Origin: CAVSJJ01 sp963771015 | GTDB taxonomy: Bacteria > Actinomycetota > Actinomycetes > Actinomycetales > Dermatophilaceae | Length of the DNA stretch: 64,000 nucleotides | Direction of reading: 5' to 3' | Assembly (NCBI GenBank): GCA_963771015.1 | Contig: CAVYRN010000007.1 | Location: forward strand, 248,001 to 312,000 | In this document: positions 16,841 to 25,266 of the stretch, piece by piece | How the letters are laid out: each line of letters begins with the position of its first letter | Numbering within the stretch: the first letter of the stretch is position 1 | Program-made: the position numbers and the translations under genes | The notes under the pieces: generated by a model | What the model saw: the letters and a program-made list of their open reading frames with translations, nothing else | Told to the model about the DNA's origin: nothing | Databases searched by the model: none

Positions 16841-18817
16841 CTAACGGCGGTAGCAGACGACCCCGTCGACCGCGCCCGCTCGCTGGAACCCCAGCGCCTC
16901 GGCGCGGCGGAGCGCCGCCGGCGCGCCCTGCGGAACGCAGATCGTGCCGACGCCCAACGCGGCGAGGGCCTCCTGCTGCCGGGGGATCTGTGACGCCGGA
17001 GGGACGCGCCCGTTGGCGAAGCGCTGGAGGAAGAGCCGGTCGGGGACCCGGGCCGCCGGGGAGCCGGAGTAGTCGGCCAGGTAGTACATCCGCGCGACGA
17101 CCGGGTGGACCGCAACGGTGAGCCCGGACAGGGCGAGCGATACAGGACCAGGCGCGAGGATGGCTTCGCCCGGGCCCCTGACCCGCTCCGCGAGACGAGC
17201 CGCCGCGAGGGCCTGCTGGTCGACCTTCCAGGTGCCCGGCGGCGCCCAGTGGGTCCCCGTGACGGGCGCACCGATCCAGTACCCGTGCGCCAGCGGCACG
17301 AACGCGACGGCCGCGGTCGCCATGGCGATGCCCACGGCGCGACCCGCGGCCCTCCGCAGCGGCAGGACCCGCGCCGCGGCGCCGACGACCCCGGCCGCGA
17401 GCAGCGGCGTCGGGATGGCCCACCACATGCGCCACATGACCGGCCCGATGCCCGCCGAGGCGGCCACGAGGTGCTGGACGGGGGGCAGGAGGACGACGCC
17501 GGTCGCGACGAGGACCCCGAGGGCGCTCGCCCGCAGCAGGCGGTCCCGGATGCCGAGCCAGCCGATCCCCAGGGCGAGGACGGTGGCCGTCAGGAGCCCG
17601 AGCCGACCGCCCGGGACGAGGTCGAGGGGCGCGGGGTAGCTGGACCGGAACGCCAGACCGGCCGCCGCCACCTGGCTCGGGGTGGGCGAGGGAGGGACGG
17701 TGAGGACGACGACCCCACCGACCGCCAGCGGGTAGACGACCCATGCGGCGACCCGCAGGCCGGACCGCACCCCGGACACCGAGGCGGCTCCGATCGCCAG
17801 GCCGGCGAGGACGACGGGCGTGAGGAAGACGGCGGTGTTGCTCAGCCCCACCGACGCGACGACGGCGCTGCCGAAGAGCAGGTGGTCGCGCCAGCCGCGG
17901 CGCGCCGCGAGCCGCATCCCGGTCGCGAAGAGGAGGGGGACGGCGATGGCGAACAGAGCGATCTTCCCCTGCCAGATCCGCAGCGGGTAGTGCCCGACGG
18001 GCGCGGACCCGCCCGACATCCACAGGCCGACGGTGGCGGCCACCAGCGCGAGGGGGGCCAGCGGGATCCGGCTGTCACTGACGAGCCAGGTGAGCGACAG
18101 CACGGCGATGAGGACGAGGACCGGCACCGCGAGGACGTAGACGACCGTGCCGGCCTCGAGGCCGAGCACGCGGGCGAGGACGCCGAAGAGCGCCTCGATG
18201 CTGCTGACGTGTGGCGTATGCGACTGCAGGCCGGGTAGCACGTCGTTGGACAGCATCGTGTCCCGCAGGGGGAACCTCCCCCGCTGGGCGACCCACGTCG
18301 AGGTGTTGAGGTAGTACGCGTCGTCCGCGTCGGTGTGGACGAGGACGCTCGCCAGAGCCGCGGCGGCGAGGCCCAGCGCCCACCCGGTGGCCCAGAGCAG
18401 CGGGCGGCCCGCCTCGGCGTACCCCCCCGCGGTGGTCTCCGGCGCCGTGGTCTCGCAGGTGCGCCGGGCCAGCCACCTGCGGACCAGGTATGCCGCGGCG
18501 GCGAGAACCGCCACGTCGAGCGCGAGCCACCGCAGGTGCGCCACCGCCAGGCCCCACGTCGTCACGGTGAGCATGACGGCGCCGAGGACGGCGACCGACG
18601 CGACCGCACCGTCCTGCGGCCGATCGGCGGCGGCCGGCCGGGCTCGCGCGACGACGGCTCCGAGGGCCACGACCCACAGGACGACCGTTACCACGAGGGT
18701 GGGCACCGCTCGCGGCGCGACCACCAGCGCGGCCTGGTAGCAGAGGGTCCAGATGGCGAAGAAGGTGAGCGCCCCGACGAGAAGCGCGCGGCCGGAGCGC
18801 TCAGCGAGCCTCGTCAT
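16841..18817 (-). CDS. Polytopic membrane protein, GT-C glycosyltransferase-like
   Basis: The 658-residue protein has about 13 membrane helices and a soluble C-terminal segment of about 120 residues. After the fifth helix the external loop contains HTDADDAYYLNTSTW, an acidic DAD-D cluster near the membrane, the arrangement seen in GT-C mannosyl/arabinosyltransferases that use polyprenyl-phosphate sugars. The C-terminal part includes GVGTICVPQGAP and a conserved Cys. Its start overlaps the DUF2304 gene by 17 bp, and DUF2304 proteins usually accompany polyprenyl-phosphate glycosyltransferases. An envelope-glycan role is inferred. I recognise no specific enzyme. Confidence 0.7.
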   Translation of the reverse strand: MTRLAERSGRALLVGALTFFAIWTLCYQAALVVAPRAVPTLVVTVVLWVVALGAVVARARPAAADRPQDGAVASVAVLGAVMLTVTTWGLAVAHLRWLALDVAVLAAAAYLVRRWLARRTCETTAPETTAGGYAEAGRPLLWATGWALGLAAAALASVLVHTDADDAYYLNTSTWVAQRGRFPLRDTMLSNDVLPGLQSHTPHVSSIEALFGVLARVLGLEAGTVVYVLAVPVLVLIAVLSLTWLVSDSRIPLAPLALVAATVGLWMSGGSAPVGHYPLRIWQGKIALFAIAVPLLFATGMRLAARRGWRDHLLFGSAVVASVGLSNTAVFLTPVVLAGLAIGAASVSGVRSGLRVAAWVVYPLAVGGVVVLTVPPSPTPSQVAAAGLAFRSSYPAPLDLVPGGRLGLLTATVLALGIGWLGIRDRLLRASALGVLVATGVVLLPPVQHLVAASAGIGPVMWRMWWAIPTPLLAAGVVGAAARVLPLRRAAGRAVGIAMATAAVAFVPLAHGYWIGAPVTGTHWAPPGTWKVDQQALAAARLAERVRGPGEAILAPGPVSLALSGLTVAVHPVVARMYYLADYSGSPAARVPDRLFLQRFANGRVPPASQIPRQQEALAALGVGTICVPQGAPAALRRAEALGFQRAGAVDGVVCYRR

Positions 18818-19202
18818 CGGCCCGCCCCAGGACGGCCTCTGACGGACGTGGCTCGGCAGGCTGCTTCGCGTCGGGCGGGGCGGCCTCGTCGAGGGCGAGC
18901 CGACGGGTCAGCCTGGTCAGCTTCGTCTCGACCTCGCGGAAGCGGAGGTAGGTCGTGGCGGTGGAGCTGAGGAAGGCGACGACGAGTCCGTAGAGGACGA
19001 GGTCGGCACCCCGGCCGACACCGAGGACGCCGGCGAGATGGTTCCACACCGCGGGGAAGAGGATCGAGACGACGGCGAACGCGGCGAACGACACGAGCCC
19101 GACCCGGCGGATGGCCTGCGCCTGCGCCCCCCGGGAACGGAACAGCGGGATGACGACGAGGAGAACCCCGGCAATGAGGAGGAGCTGGATCAGCAGTCTC
19201 AC
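18801..19202 (-). CDS. DUF2304 membrane protein
   Basis: A 133-residue protein with three N-terminal helices (IQLLLIAGVLLVVIPLF; VGLVSFAAFAVVSILFPAVW; LVLYGLVVAFLSSTATTYL) followed by RFREVETKLTRLTRRLALDEA, the cytoplasmic amphipathic helix typical of DUF2304. These proteins are usually partners of dolichyl/polyprenyl-phosphate glycosyltransferases. The GTG at 19202 (VRLLIQLLLIAG) gives the family length; the longer upstream frame is Arg-rich and unlike the family. It is translationally coupled to the GT-C-like gene, but no family 2 glycosyltransferase lies next to it; the nearest one is at 27929. Confidence 0.8.
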   Translation of the reverse strand: MRLLIQLLLIAGVLLVVIPLFRSRGAQAQAIRRVGLVSFAAFAVVSILFPAVWNHLAGVLGVGRGADLVLYGLVVAFLSSTATTYLRFREVETKLTRLTRRLALDEAAPPDAKQPAEPRPSEAVLGRADDEAR

Positions 19203-19416
19203 CGGCGGCCACCGGGCCCGGCGAGCACCCGCGGAACGACGGTCCACCCATGCACGGGCCCACCGCGTGGGGCCGGACGGCATACCCGCTCTCGAGGGGC
19301 GGCACCAAGATCACTGTCCATCAGGCACATCCGAGCATCGCGTGCTGTACGCCTGCTCAAACATCGATGAACGCCAGCCGACAGCGCGTCCGGGGTGGCG
19401 GGTCCCACCCGGGTCC

Positions 19417-20814
19417 CTAACCGCCCTCGCCGGGTAGCCGGCCGCCGGGGTAGGTGAGCCGCAGCTCCTCCTCGGTGGGGGTATGCCGCTCGCGTGCCGC
19501 GGCCGGAAGGCACCTCGCGACGGCCGCCATGATGCGCCGGGTGTCCGCGGCCGCCGATCGGTACTTCAGCTCGACCGGTTCGCCGACCCGGATCGTCACC
19601 GTCGGGGGTCGGCCGAGAGCGAGCAGGTTCGGCATCGACGCCGACCGCGGCCACACCCGCTCGGTCCCCCAGATGCCGACCGGCACGACCGGGGCCCGCG
19701 TCAGGGCCGCGAGCCGCGCGGCCCCCGTGTGGCCGGTCAGCACCGGGTCGAAGAACCGCTCGCCCCGCGGGATCGTCCCCTGCGGCAGGACGGCGACGAG
19801 CTCACCCGCCTCGAGGGCGACGACGGCCAGGTCGAAGGACTCCTTGCCGGCCCCGCCCCGGTCCACCCGGATGCCGCCGAGCGCGGTCGCAAGCGGCCCG
19901 ACGACGGGGAGGTCGAAGACCTCCTTCTTCCCGAGGACGCGGCCGGTCCGGCCGGTCGGGCGCATCGTCTGGATGAGCGCTGCCACGTCGAAGTAGCTGC
20001 GGTGGTTGGCGGCGAGGATGGCCGGCCCCGAGCGTGGGATGTTCTCGATGCCGGAGACCTCGAACCGGGCGTAGGGGAACAGCTCCGGGCGGGCCGCGAG
20101 GAGGAGCAGCCGCTGCAGCTCGACGCCGAGGACCGGAATCTTGACCACGCCCGGCGAGACGTCGAGGTTGAGGATCGGCCACCGGCGCATCAGGGCGAGC
20201 ACGGCGAGCCGCGGATCGGGGTTGACGGCGGCGGGGTGGCCGACCGCGCCGAGGAGCGGGCTGTCGTAGATGCTGTCCGAGTACGCATAGCTCGCCGCCA
20301 GCGAGATGCCCCGCTGCTCGGCGAACTCCCGCACCGACGCCAGCTTGCCCCGCGACCAGACGAACCTCCCGGCGAGCGACCCCGTGAAGAGGCCGTCCCC
20401 ATCGACGGCGTACCTCGTCGCGACGACATCGTCGAAGCCGAGTCGCGCGGCCAGCGGGCGGATGAGGTGCTCGGGCGTCGTCGTCGCGAGGACGACGGGG
20501 CGCCCCTCCCGATGATGCTGCTCGATGAGCGCGTGGGCGAACGGGTGGACCATCCCCGCGATGACGGCGGAGGCCGCCTCGGCCGCGGCGTCGAACGCGT
20601 CTGCCGCCCTGCCCTTCGCCACCCGGGTGGCCTGGCGGGCGAGGGCGATCGAAGGCAGGGACTCGCCGAGGAGGTCGAAGACCCCGTAGAGGAGCCCCTC
20701 ACCCGGCAGGGTCCGGCTGATGAGGCCCGCGTCGACCATGGCACGCGACAGGACCGGGCCGGTGCCGCCGGGCAGGAGTGTCCGGTCCAGGTCGAAGAAC
20801 GCCGCGCCTTCCAT
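19417..20814 (-). CDS. HAD-IB phosphatase fused to PlsC-type acyltransferase
   Basis: The 465-residue protein has two domains. Residues 1-215 are a HAD-IB hydrolase (FFDLDRTLL at 6-14, ATTTPEHL, YAYSDSIYDSPLL). Residues 250-440 are a 1-acylglycerol-3-phosphate acyltransferase with NHRSYFD (the HX4D catalytic box) and PQGTIPRG (substrate site). Such fusions are known in actinobacteria and may pair a lipid phosphatase with lysophosphatidate acylation at the membrane. Its -10 box lies back to back with that of the divergent patatin gene, only 86 bp apart, so these lipid genes may be co-regulated. Confidence 0.9.
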   Translation of the reverse strand: MEGAAFFDLDRTLLPGGTGPVLSRAMVDAGLISRTLPGEGLLYGVFDLLGESLPSIALARQATRVAKGRAADAFDAAAEAASAVIAGMVHPFAHALIEQHHREGRPVVLATTTPEHLIRPLAARLGFDDVVATRYAVDGDGLFTGSLAGRFVWSRGKLASVREFAEQRGISLAASYAYSDSIYDSPLLGAVGHPAAVNPDPRLAVLALMRRWPILNLDVSPGVVKIPVLGVELQRLLLLAARPELFPYARFEVSGIENIPRSGPAILAANHRSYFDVAALIQTMRPTGRTGRVLGKKEVFDLPVVGPLATALGGIRVDRGGAGKESFDLAVVALEAGELVAVLPQGTIPRGERFFDPVLTGHTGAARLAALTRAPVVPVGIWGTERVWPRSASMPNLLALGRPPTVTIRVGEPVELKYRSAAADTRRIMAAVARCLPAAARERHTPTEEELRLTYPGGRLPGEGG

Positions 20815-20820
20815 GGGGGC

Positions 20821-20826
20821 AGGCTA
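20821..20826 (-). promoter_or_regulatory. -10 box, leaderless HAD-PlsC gene
   Basis: TAGCCT on the minus strand ends 6 nt before ATG 20814. Confidence 0.5.
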
Positions 20827-20888
20827 CTGGCGGGGTGGGGCGCGCCGGGAACCGTCGCGACGACGGGGCGGACCGTCGGCCGACGGCA

Positions 20889-20894
20889 TACCCT
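20889..20894 (+). promoter_or_regulatory. -10 box (in GGCATACCCT), leaderless patatin gene
   Basis: TACCCT ends 6 nt before ATG 20901. It overlaps the heptamer GGCATAC and fixes the start of the patatin gene. Confidence 0.5.
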
Positions 20895-20900
20895 GCTGAC

Positions 20901-21755
20901 ATGGCGGGGACGCGGAGCACGCGCGGGACGGCTCCGGAACACCACACCGCCTTCGTCCTCGGCGGTGGCGGCGTGCTCGGGGCGACCCAGGTCGGGATGC
21001 TGCGGGCGCTCGCGGAGCACGGCATCCACCCCGACCTCATCCTCGGGACGAGCATCGGTGCCATCAACGGGGCGTTCGCCGCCGCCGAGCCCGGCCCCGA
21101 CGGGCCGAGCCGGCTCGCCGAGGTGTGGCGGGCGGTCGTCAGGGAGGGCATCTTCCTCGAGAGTCCGGTGCGCCAGGCAGCCCGCATCGCCAAGTACCGC
21201 ACCCATCTGCTGTCGCACGCGCCGCTGCGCCGGATCATCGACGACTACCTCCCGGCCGACACCTTCGAGGAGCTGCCGGTCCCGTTCCAGTGCGTCGCGG
21301 CGTGCGTCGAGGACGCGAGCGGGCAGTGGTTCGAGTCCGGGCCGCTCACCGACGCCGTCGTCGCGTCCTGTTCGGTGCCCGGGCTCTTCCCACCCCTGGA
21401 AATCGGCGGCCTGCACTACTTCGACGGTGGCCTCGTCCACTCCATCCCCGTGGGCCGTGCCCTCGCCCTGGGGGCCACCCGGATCTTCGTCCTCCAGGTC
21501 GGCCGGATCGAGCAACCGCTGACGCCGCCGCGCTGGCCGTGGGAGGTGGGCACCGTGGCCTTCGAGATCGCCCGGCGGCACCGGTTCGTCCACGAGATGG
21601 AGTCGGTGCCGGACGACGTCGAGACCCACATCCTGCCGAGCGGGGCCGTCGCCAGCCCCAACCTGTCCCTGGGCTACGGGCGCCGGTCCCGGATGCAGGA
21701 GCGGATGGACCAGGCGTATGCGGCGTCCGCCGCGTATCTCGATGCCGCCGGGTGA
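20901..21755 (+). CDS. Patatin-like phospholipase
   Basis: The 284-residue enzyme has the three patatin features: the oxyanion loop GGGGVLGATQ (about residues 20-29), the nucleophile elbow GTSIG (about 49-53, catalytic Ser) and the catalytic Asp in DGG of YFDGGLVHSIP. It uses a Ser-Asp dyad to hydrolyse acyl chains from phospholipids or related esters. No signal peptide is visible, so it should act on the cytoplasmic face of the membrane. An acyltransferase gene follows on the same strand and a HAD-PlsC fusion lies divergently, suggesting a deacylation/reacylation cycle. Confidence 0.92.
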   Translation: MAGTRSTRGTAPEHHTAFVLGGGGVLGATQVGMLRALAEHGIHPDLILGTSIGAINGAFAAAEPGPDGPSRLAEVWRAVVREGIFLESPVRQAARIAKYRTHLLSHAPLRRIIDDYLPADTFEELPVPFQCVAACVEDASGQWFESGPLTDAVVASCSVPGLFPPLEIGGLHYFDGGLVHSIPVGRALALGATRIFVLQVGRIEQPLTPPRWPWEVGTVAFEIARRHRFVHEMESVPDDVETHILPSGAVASPNLSLGYGRRSRMQERMDQAYAASAAYLDAAG

Positions 21756-21797
21756 CCGACCGCGTCACGGCGGCCCCGCTGGGGTGGCCCCGCGGCA

Positions 21798-21803
21798 TAC
21801 GCT
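21798..21803 (+). promoter_or_regulatory. -10 box (in GGCATACGCT), leaderless acyltransferase gene
   Basis: TACGCT ends 6 nt before ATG 21810. It lies 43 bp after the patatin stop codon, so the acyltransferase probably has its own promoter. Confidence 0.5.
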
Positions 21804-21809
21804 CCGGTC

Positions 21810-22874
21810 ATGGGCATGCGCGCCGTCCCGCCGCCGCCGCTCGCGGTACGCCGAGTGCTCCACGTCCTCTGGCCCGCCGTCGGCGTGCTGGTGACGGCGC
21901 TGGCGACCCCCGTCCTCGTCGCCGGGGCGTTCGCGGCCCTCGTCGACCGACGGGCGCGGCTGTTCCGGATCACCGCCGTCGTCGTCCTGCTCATGTGGGT
22001 GGACATCGGGATGCTCATCGGCTGCTGGCGGCTCTGGCTGGCCTGCCCGACGAAGGACGGCCCGACCTGGCTCGAGGACCACGAGCGGCTCCTCGTCTCC
22101 TCCCTCGACCGGGCCATGGTCGTCGGCCGTCGCTGGGTCGGCTTCGAGGTGCGCCTCGCCGACCGGATGCACCTGGGCAGCGTGGACACCCCTCTCGTCG
22201 CCTTCGCCCGGCACGCCGGACCGGCGGACTCCATCGCCCTCGCCTGGCTGCTGTCCCGGACGGCGGGCCGGCTGCCGCGGATCGTCCTCGCCGATGCGCT
22301 GCGTTGGGATCCCGCCGTCGACACGATCCTCACCCGGCTGCACTCCTACTTCGTCCCGTCCGAGGACGGCAGCGGGAACGACCGGCTGCGGGGGGTCGCG
22401 GCCCTCGCCTCGTCACTACGCGCCCAAGATGTCCTGCTCCTGTTCCCCGAGGGGCAGAACTGGTCGCCACGGCGGCGGCGCAAGCTCATCGAGATCCTCC
22501 ACGAGCGCGGGGACAGCCTTCGGGCGGCGCGGGCGTCCCGGCTGCGCCATGTCCTGCCGGTGAGGACACGTGGGCCGGTCGCCTGCCTCACCGCGCGCCC
22601 GGACGCCGACGTCATGGTCGTGGCACACGCCGGCTTCGAACGGCTCACGTCGCTGCGCCAGATCTACGAGGCCGTGCCGTTCACCCGCCGCCCCTTCCTC
22701 GTCAAGGCGTGGACGTATGCGGCGGACGAGCTGCCGGACGACGAGTCCGGGATCGCCGCCTGGATCGAGCAGCAGTGGGACGAGGTCGACACGTGGGTCG
22801 GCGAGCACTCGCCGGACCCTGCCACCCGTGGCGAGGGAACCGGCCCGGGGGCGTCCGGCGTCGAACGAGCATGA
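21810..22874 (+). CDS. Membrane-bound PlsC-type acyltransferase
   Basis: A 354-residue protein with two N-terminal helices (LHVLWPAVGVLVTALATPVLVAGA and ITAVVVLLMWVDIGMLIGCW), then an acyltransferase domain with RHAGPADS (HX4D box) and LFPEGQNWSPRRRR (substrate box). It resembles actinobacterial acyltransferases related to lysophosphatidate acyltransferase, with a large C-terminal extension. It probably acylates a lysophospholipid at the cytoplasmic membrane. Its last four bases overlap the next start (ATGA). The acyl acceptor is inferred from the family. Confidence 0.85.
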   Translation: MGMRAVPPPPLAVRRVLHVLWPAVGVLVTALATPVLVAGAFAALVDRRARLFRITAVVVLLMWVDIGMLIGCWRLWLACPTKDGPTWLEDHERLLVSSLDRAMVVGRRWVGFEVRLADRMHLGSVDTPLVAFARHAGPADSIALAWLLSRTAGRLPRIVLADALRWDPAVDTILTRLHSYFVPSEDGSGNDRLRGVAALASSLRAQDVLLLFPEGQNWSPRRRRKLIEILHERGDSLRAARASRLRHVLPVRTRGPVACLTARPDADVMVVAHAGFERLTSLRQIYEAVPFTRRPFLVKAWTYAADELPDDESGIAAWIEQQWDEVDTWVGEHSPDPATRGEGTGPGASGVERA

Positions 22875-23521
22875 GCCGACCGATCCGCATCGCCGCCATC
22901 GCCCTGGTGTCCGTGGCGGTCGTCACGGCCGTCGTCGTCGCTCTCGTCTCCTCGGGCCTGCTCGCCCATCGCGCCTCCGACGCGCCGGGCCCCGGCCTCT
23001 CGCTCGACCGGCTCCAGGGCACGTTCGTCAGCACCACGCAGGGCTCGAGCACGCCACAGCCGCTCGTCGACGGCCGTCCCGTCCGGATCGTCGTCACCGG
23101 TGACCGGATCGGCGCCAACGCGGGGTGCAACGAGATGGGCGGCACGCTCTCGGTCGAGAACGGCACGCTCCTCGTCGGGCCCCTCGTCCAGACCGAGATG
23201 GCCTGCGAGCCCGCGGAGGTGATGGCTCAGGAGGCCTGGGTCCGCGACATGCTCCAGGCCCGGCCTGCTGCCCAGGTCGGCGACGGCCGGCTCGTCCTGC
23301 GCTGGACCGGCTTCGTCCTCGTCCTCGAGACGCCGGGCGGCCAGGCCTCGACGACATCGCCGAGCGGCACACCCTCCGCGAGCGACCTGCCGACGGTCCG
23401 GCCGGTCCCGACGGCGACGACTCCGGTGCCGGGAACCTCGCAGCCACGGGCCACCACGGTGCCACCGGTCGGACCGAGCAAGAACACCATCCCCGAGACC
23501 CCCCAGGGCAACGGCGGCTGA
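22871..23521 (+). CDS. META/HslJ-like domain lipoprotein-like secreted protein
   Basis: A 216-residue protein with an N-terminal signal-anchor (IAAIALVSVAVVTAVVVALVSSG, residues 6-28), a META domain with the signature NAGCNEMGG and TEMACEP, whose two cysteines may pair, and a C-terminal Ser/Thr/Pro-rich tail of about 60 residues. META/HslJ domains are found in envelope and stress proteins of unclear biochemistry. There is no lipobox Cys after the helix. The start is given by the ATGA overlap with the acyltransferase, so the two are co-translated and this may be an envelope partner of the lipid genes. Confidence 0.82.
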   Translation: MSRPIRIAAIALVSVAVVTAVVVALVSSGLLAHRASDAPGPGLSLDRLQGTFVSTTQGSSTPQPLVDGRPVRIVVTGDRIGANAGCNEMGGTLSVENGTLLVGPLVQTEMACEPAEVMAQEAWVRDMLQARPAAQVGDGRLVLRWTGFVLVLETPGGQASTTSPSGTPSASDLPTVRPVPTATTPVPGTSQPRATTVPPVGPSKNTIPETPQGNGG

Positions 23522-23550
23522 CCGGGCCGGGCCGGGCCGTCCGGTCAGCC
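23516..23550. terminator. Hairpin spanning convergent stop codons (META gene/pheA)
   Basis: Perfect arms GGCTGACCGG (23516-23525) and CCGGTCAGCC (23541-23550). The first arm holds the TGA of the META-domain gene. The second starts just before the pheA stop on the other strand, which ends at 23545. A bidirectional terminator is likely. Confidence 0.5.
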
Positions 23551-24471
23551 GGACGAGCGTAGACCCCCGAGCCAGCGGCGGGCCGCGGCGAAGTCGGCAT
23601 CGGAGTTGAGCGGGGCGATCGTCGCGGCCCGCTGGTCGGCCCGGGGGTAGGAGCCGAGGAACTTCACGTCGGCACACACCCGGTGCAGCCCCATCAGGGC
23701 CTCGCCGATCCGCTCGTCGAGGACGTGACCCTCGAGGTCGACCGAGAAGCAGTAGCTACCCATCTCGGCCTTGGTCGGCCGGGACTCGAGCCGGGTCATG
23801 TTGATGCCCCGCGCCGCGAACTGCTCGAGCAGCTCGAGCAGCCCACCGGCGTGGTCCTGCCGCTGGTAGAGGACGACGGTCGTCTTGTCCGCCCCGGTCG
23901 GCTCGGGGAGCGTGCCGGGCCTGGACACGAGGACGAACCGGGTCACCGCGCCCTTGATGTCGCCGATGTCCTCGGCGAGGACCTCGAGCCCGAAGTTGGC
24001 CGCGGCCACCGGGGCACAGACGGCCGCGTCGTAGGTCACCGCGTCGGTGCCGGCCAGGCCCGCGGCGGCCGAGGCGGTCGACAGCGTCGGGACGTAGGAC
24101 ACGTCGGGCCGGTGCCGCGCCATCCAGCTCCGGACCTGCGCCCAGCCGTGCGAGTGGGTCCCGACGGCGCGTACCTGATCCAACCGCACGCCCGGGCGCG
24201 CGGCGAGGACGAAGGTGATGGGGACGAGGACCTCGCCGGTGAGGACGAGCGGGTCGCCGGTCGCGAGACCGTCCAACGTGGCGCTGACCCCACCCTCGAC
24301 GGAGTTCTCGATCGGCACCATGGCGGCATCGATCTCCCCGGCGCGTACGGCGGCGAGGGTCGCGTCGACCGAGGCGTACGCCGTGTGCGGCTGCCCGGTG
24401 GCCGGGCCCCAGGCCGCCAGTGCCATCTGGGTGAAGGTGCCCTCGGGCCCGAAGAACCCGTAGCGGGTCAT
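23545..24471 (-). CDS. pheA: Prephenate dehydratase
   Basis: The 308-residue enzyme starts with YGFFGPEGTFTQ and has the catalytic motif VTRFVLV (Thr-Arg-Phe) and PIENSVEGG. A C-terminal ACT domain contains LLELLEQFAARGINMTRLESRPTK, with the ESRP phenylalanine-binding motif. It decarboxylates and dehydrates prephenate to phenylpyruvate for phenylalanine synthesis and should be inhibited by phenylalanine. It is monofunctional, without a chorismate mutase domain, as usual in actinobacteria. AGGAG stands upstream of ATG 24471. In many actinobacteria serS lies close to pheA; here serS is 15 kb away. Confidence 0.96.
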   Translation of the reverse strand: MTRYGFFGPEGTFTQMALAAWGPATGQPHTAYASVDATLAAVRAGEIDAAMVPIENSVEGGVSATLDGLATGDPLVLTGEVLVPITFVLAARPGVRLDQVRAVGTHSHGWAQVRSWMARHRPDVSYVPTLSTASAAAGLAGTDAVTYDAAVCAPVAAANFGLEVLAEDIGDIKGAVTRFVLVSRPGTLPEPTGADKTTVVLYQRQDHAGGLLELLEQFAARGINMTRLESRPTKAEMGSYCFSVDLEGHVLDERIGEALMGLHRVCADVKFLGSYPRADQRAATIAPLNSDADFAAARRWLGGLRSSG

Positions 24472-24518
24472 GGTGTCTCTCCTCTTGTCCTCCGACGGCG
24501 GACACTCTATTGGCTGGC

Positions 24519-24524
24519 TAGAGT
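24519..24524 (+). promoter_or_regulatory. -10 box of the GDT1-type transporter gene
   Basis: TAGAGT ends 9 nt before ATG 24534; no ribosome site is visible between them. Confidence 0.4.
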
Positions 24525-24533
24525 GCGGGCGCC

Positions 24534-25148
24534 ATGAGTTTCAGCATCGCGACGGCCGCCATCGTGTTCGGACTCATCTTCCTTGTCGAGCTGCCCGACA
24601 AGACCTTCGTCGCCACGCTCGTCCTGTCGACGCGGTTCCGGCCGCTGTTGGTCTGGGTCGGCGTGAGCCTGGCGTTCTTCGTCCAGACCCTCGTGTCCGT
24701 CACCCTGGGCGGCCTCATCGGGCGGCTGCCTCGGACGCCGGTCGAGGTGTTCGCCGGGGCGATGTTCCTCTTCGGCGGCCTCCTGCTGCTGCGCGGCGCC
24801 GGTAAGGCCGACGAGGAGGAGGCCGACGCGGAGGAGGAGTTCGCCGGCAAGGGCGCCACCGGCCTGCGCGGCTGGCACATCGTCACCCTGTCCTTCACCG
24901 TGCTGTTCCTCGCCGAGTGGGGTGACCTGTCACAGATCCTCACCGCCTCGCTCGTCCTGAGGTACCACGAGCCGGTCTCGGTGTTCGCCGGGGCCTTCCT
25001 CGCCCTCGCCACGGTGTCGGCCCTCGGGGCGGCGCTCGGCCGGGTGCTCCTCACCCGGATGCGGTTGGCGACCGTCCGTCGGGTCGGCGGGGTCGTGTGT
25101 CTCGTCCTCGCGGCCGTCACCGCACTCCAGGTCGCCGGCGCCTTCTGA
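24534..25148 (+). CDS. GDT1/TMEM165 (UPF0016) family cation transporter
   Basis: The 204-residue protein has six predicted helices in two repeats, each with the family motif ExGD[KR][TS]: ELPDKTF (about residues 19-25) and EWGDLSQI (about 126-133). The repeats are joined by an acidic cytoplasmic loop (ADEEEADAEEEF). GDT1 homologues export Mn2+ or exchange Ca2+/Mn2+ for protons. The first motif has Pro in place of Gly and the second Leu-Ser in place of Lys-Thr, small departures from consensus. No yybP-ykoY Mn riboswitch is seen; there is no leader to hold one. Confidence 0.9.
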   Translation: MSFSIATAAIVFGLIFLVELPDKTFVATLVLSTRFRPLLVWVGVSLAFFVQTLVSVTLGGLIGRLPRTPVEVFAGAMFLFGGLLLLRGAGKADEEEADAEEEFAGKGATGLRGWHIVTLSFTVLFLAEWGDLSQILTASLVLRYHEPVSVFAGAFLALATVSALGAALGRVLLTRMRLATVRRVGGVVCLVLAAVTALQVAGAF

Positions 25149-25254
25149 CCCCCGTCCGGGCCGGCGGCACCCGCCACCACCGTCCCCGGCCGCCGTCGCT
25201 GAGTCTCCATGTGGTTGCCACAACGCCTCCATGAGCGGCCTCGGACGGTACCCG

Positions 25255-25260
25255 TAGCCT
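25255..25260 (+). promoter_or_regulatory. -10 box, leaderless 739-residue membrane protein gene
   Basis: TAGCCT ends 6 nt before GTG 25267. Confidence 0.5.
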
Positions 25261-25266
25261 GTACGC

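Noticed and set aside
21125..23521. Open frame of 798 codons that ends as the META-domain protein
   Set aside because: The first 580 codons run out of frame through the patatin and acyltransferase genes. Only the last 216 residues, from the ATGA overlap at 22871, look like a real protein.
24472..24533. Possible Mn (yybP-ykoY) riboswitch before the GDT1-type gene
   Set aside because: The whole intergenic region is 62 bp and the likely transcription start is within a few bases of the ATG, leaving no room for an aptamer.
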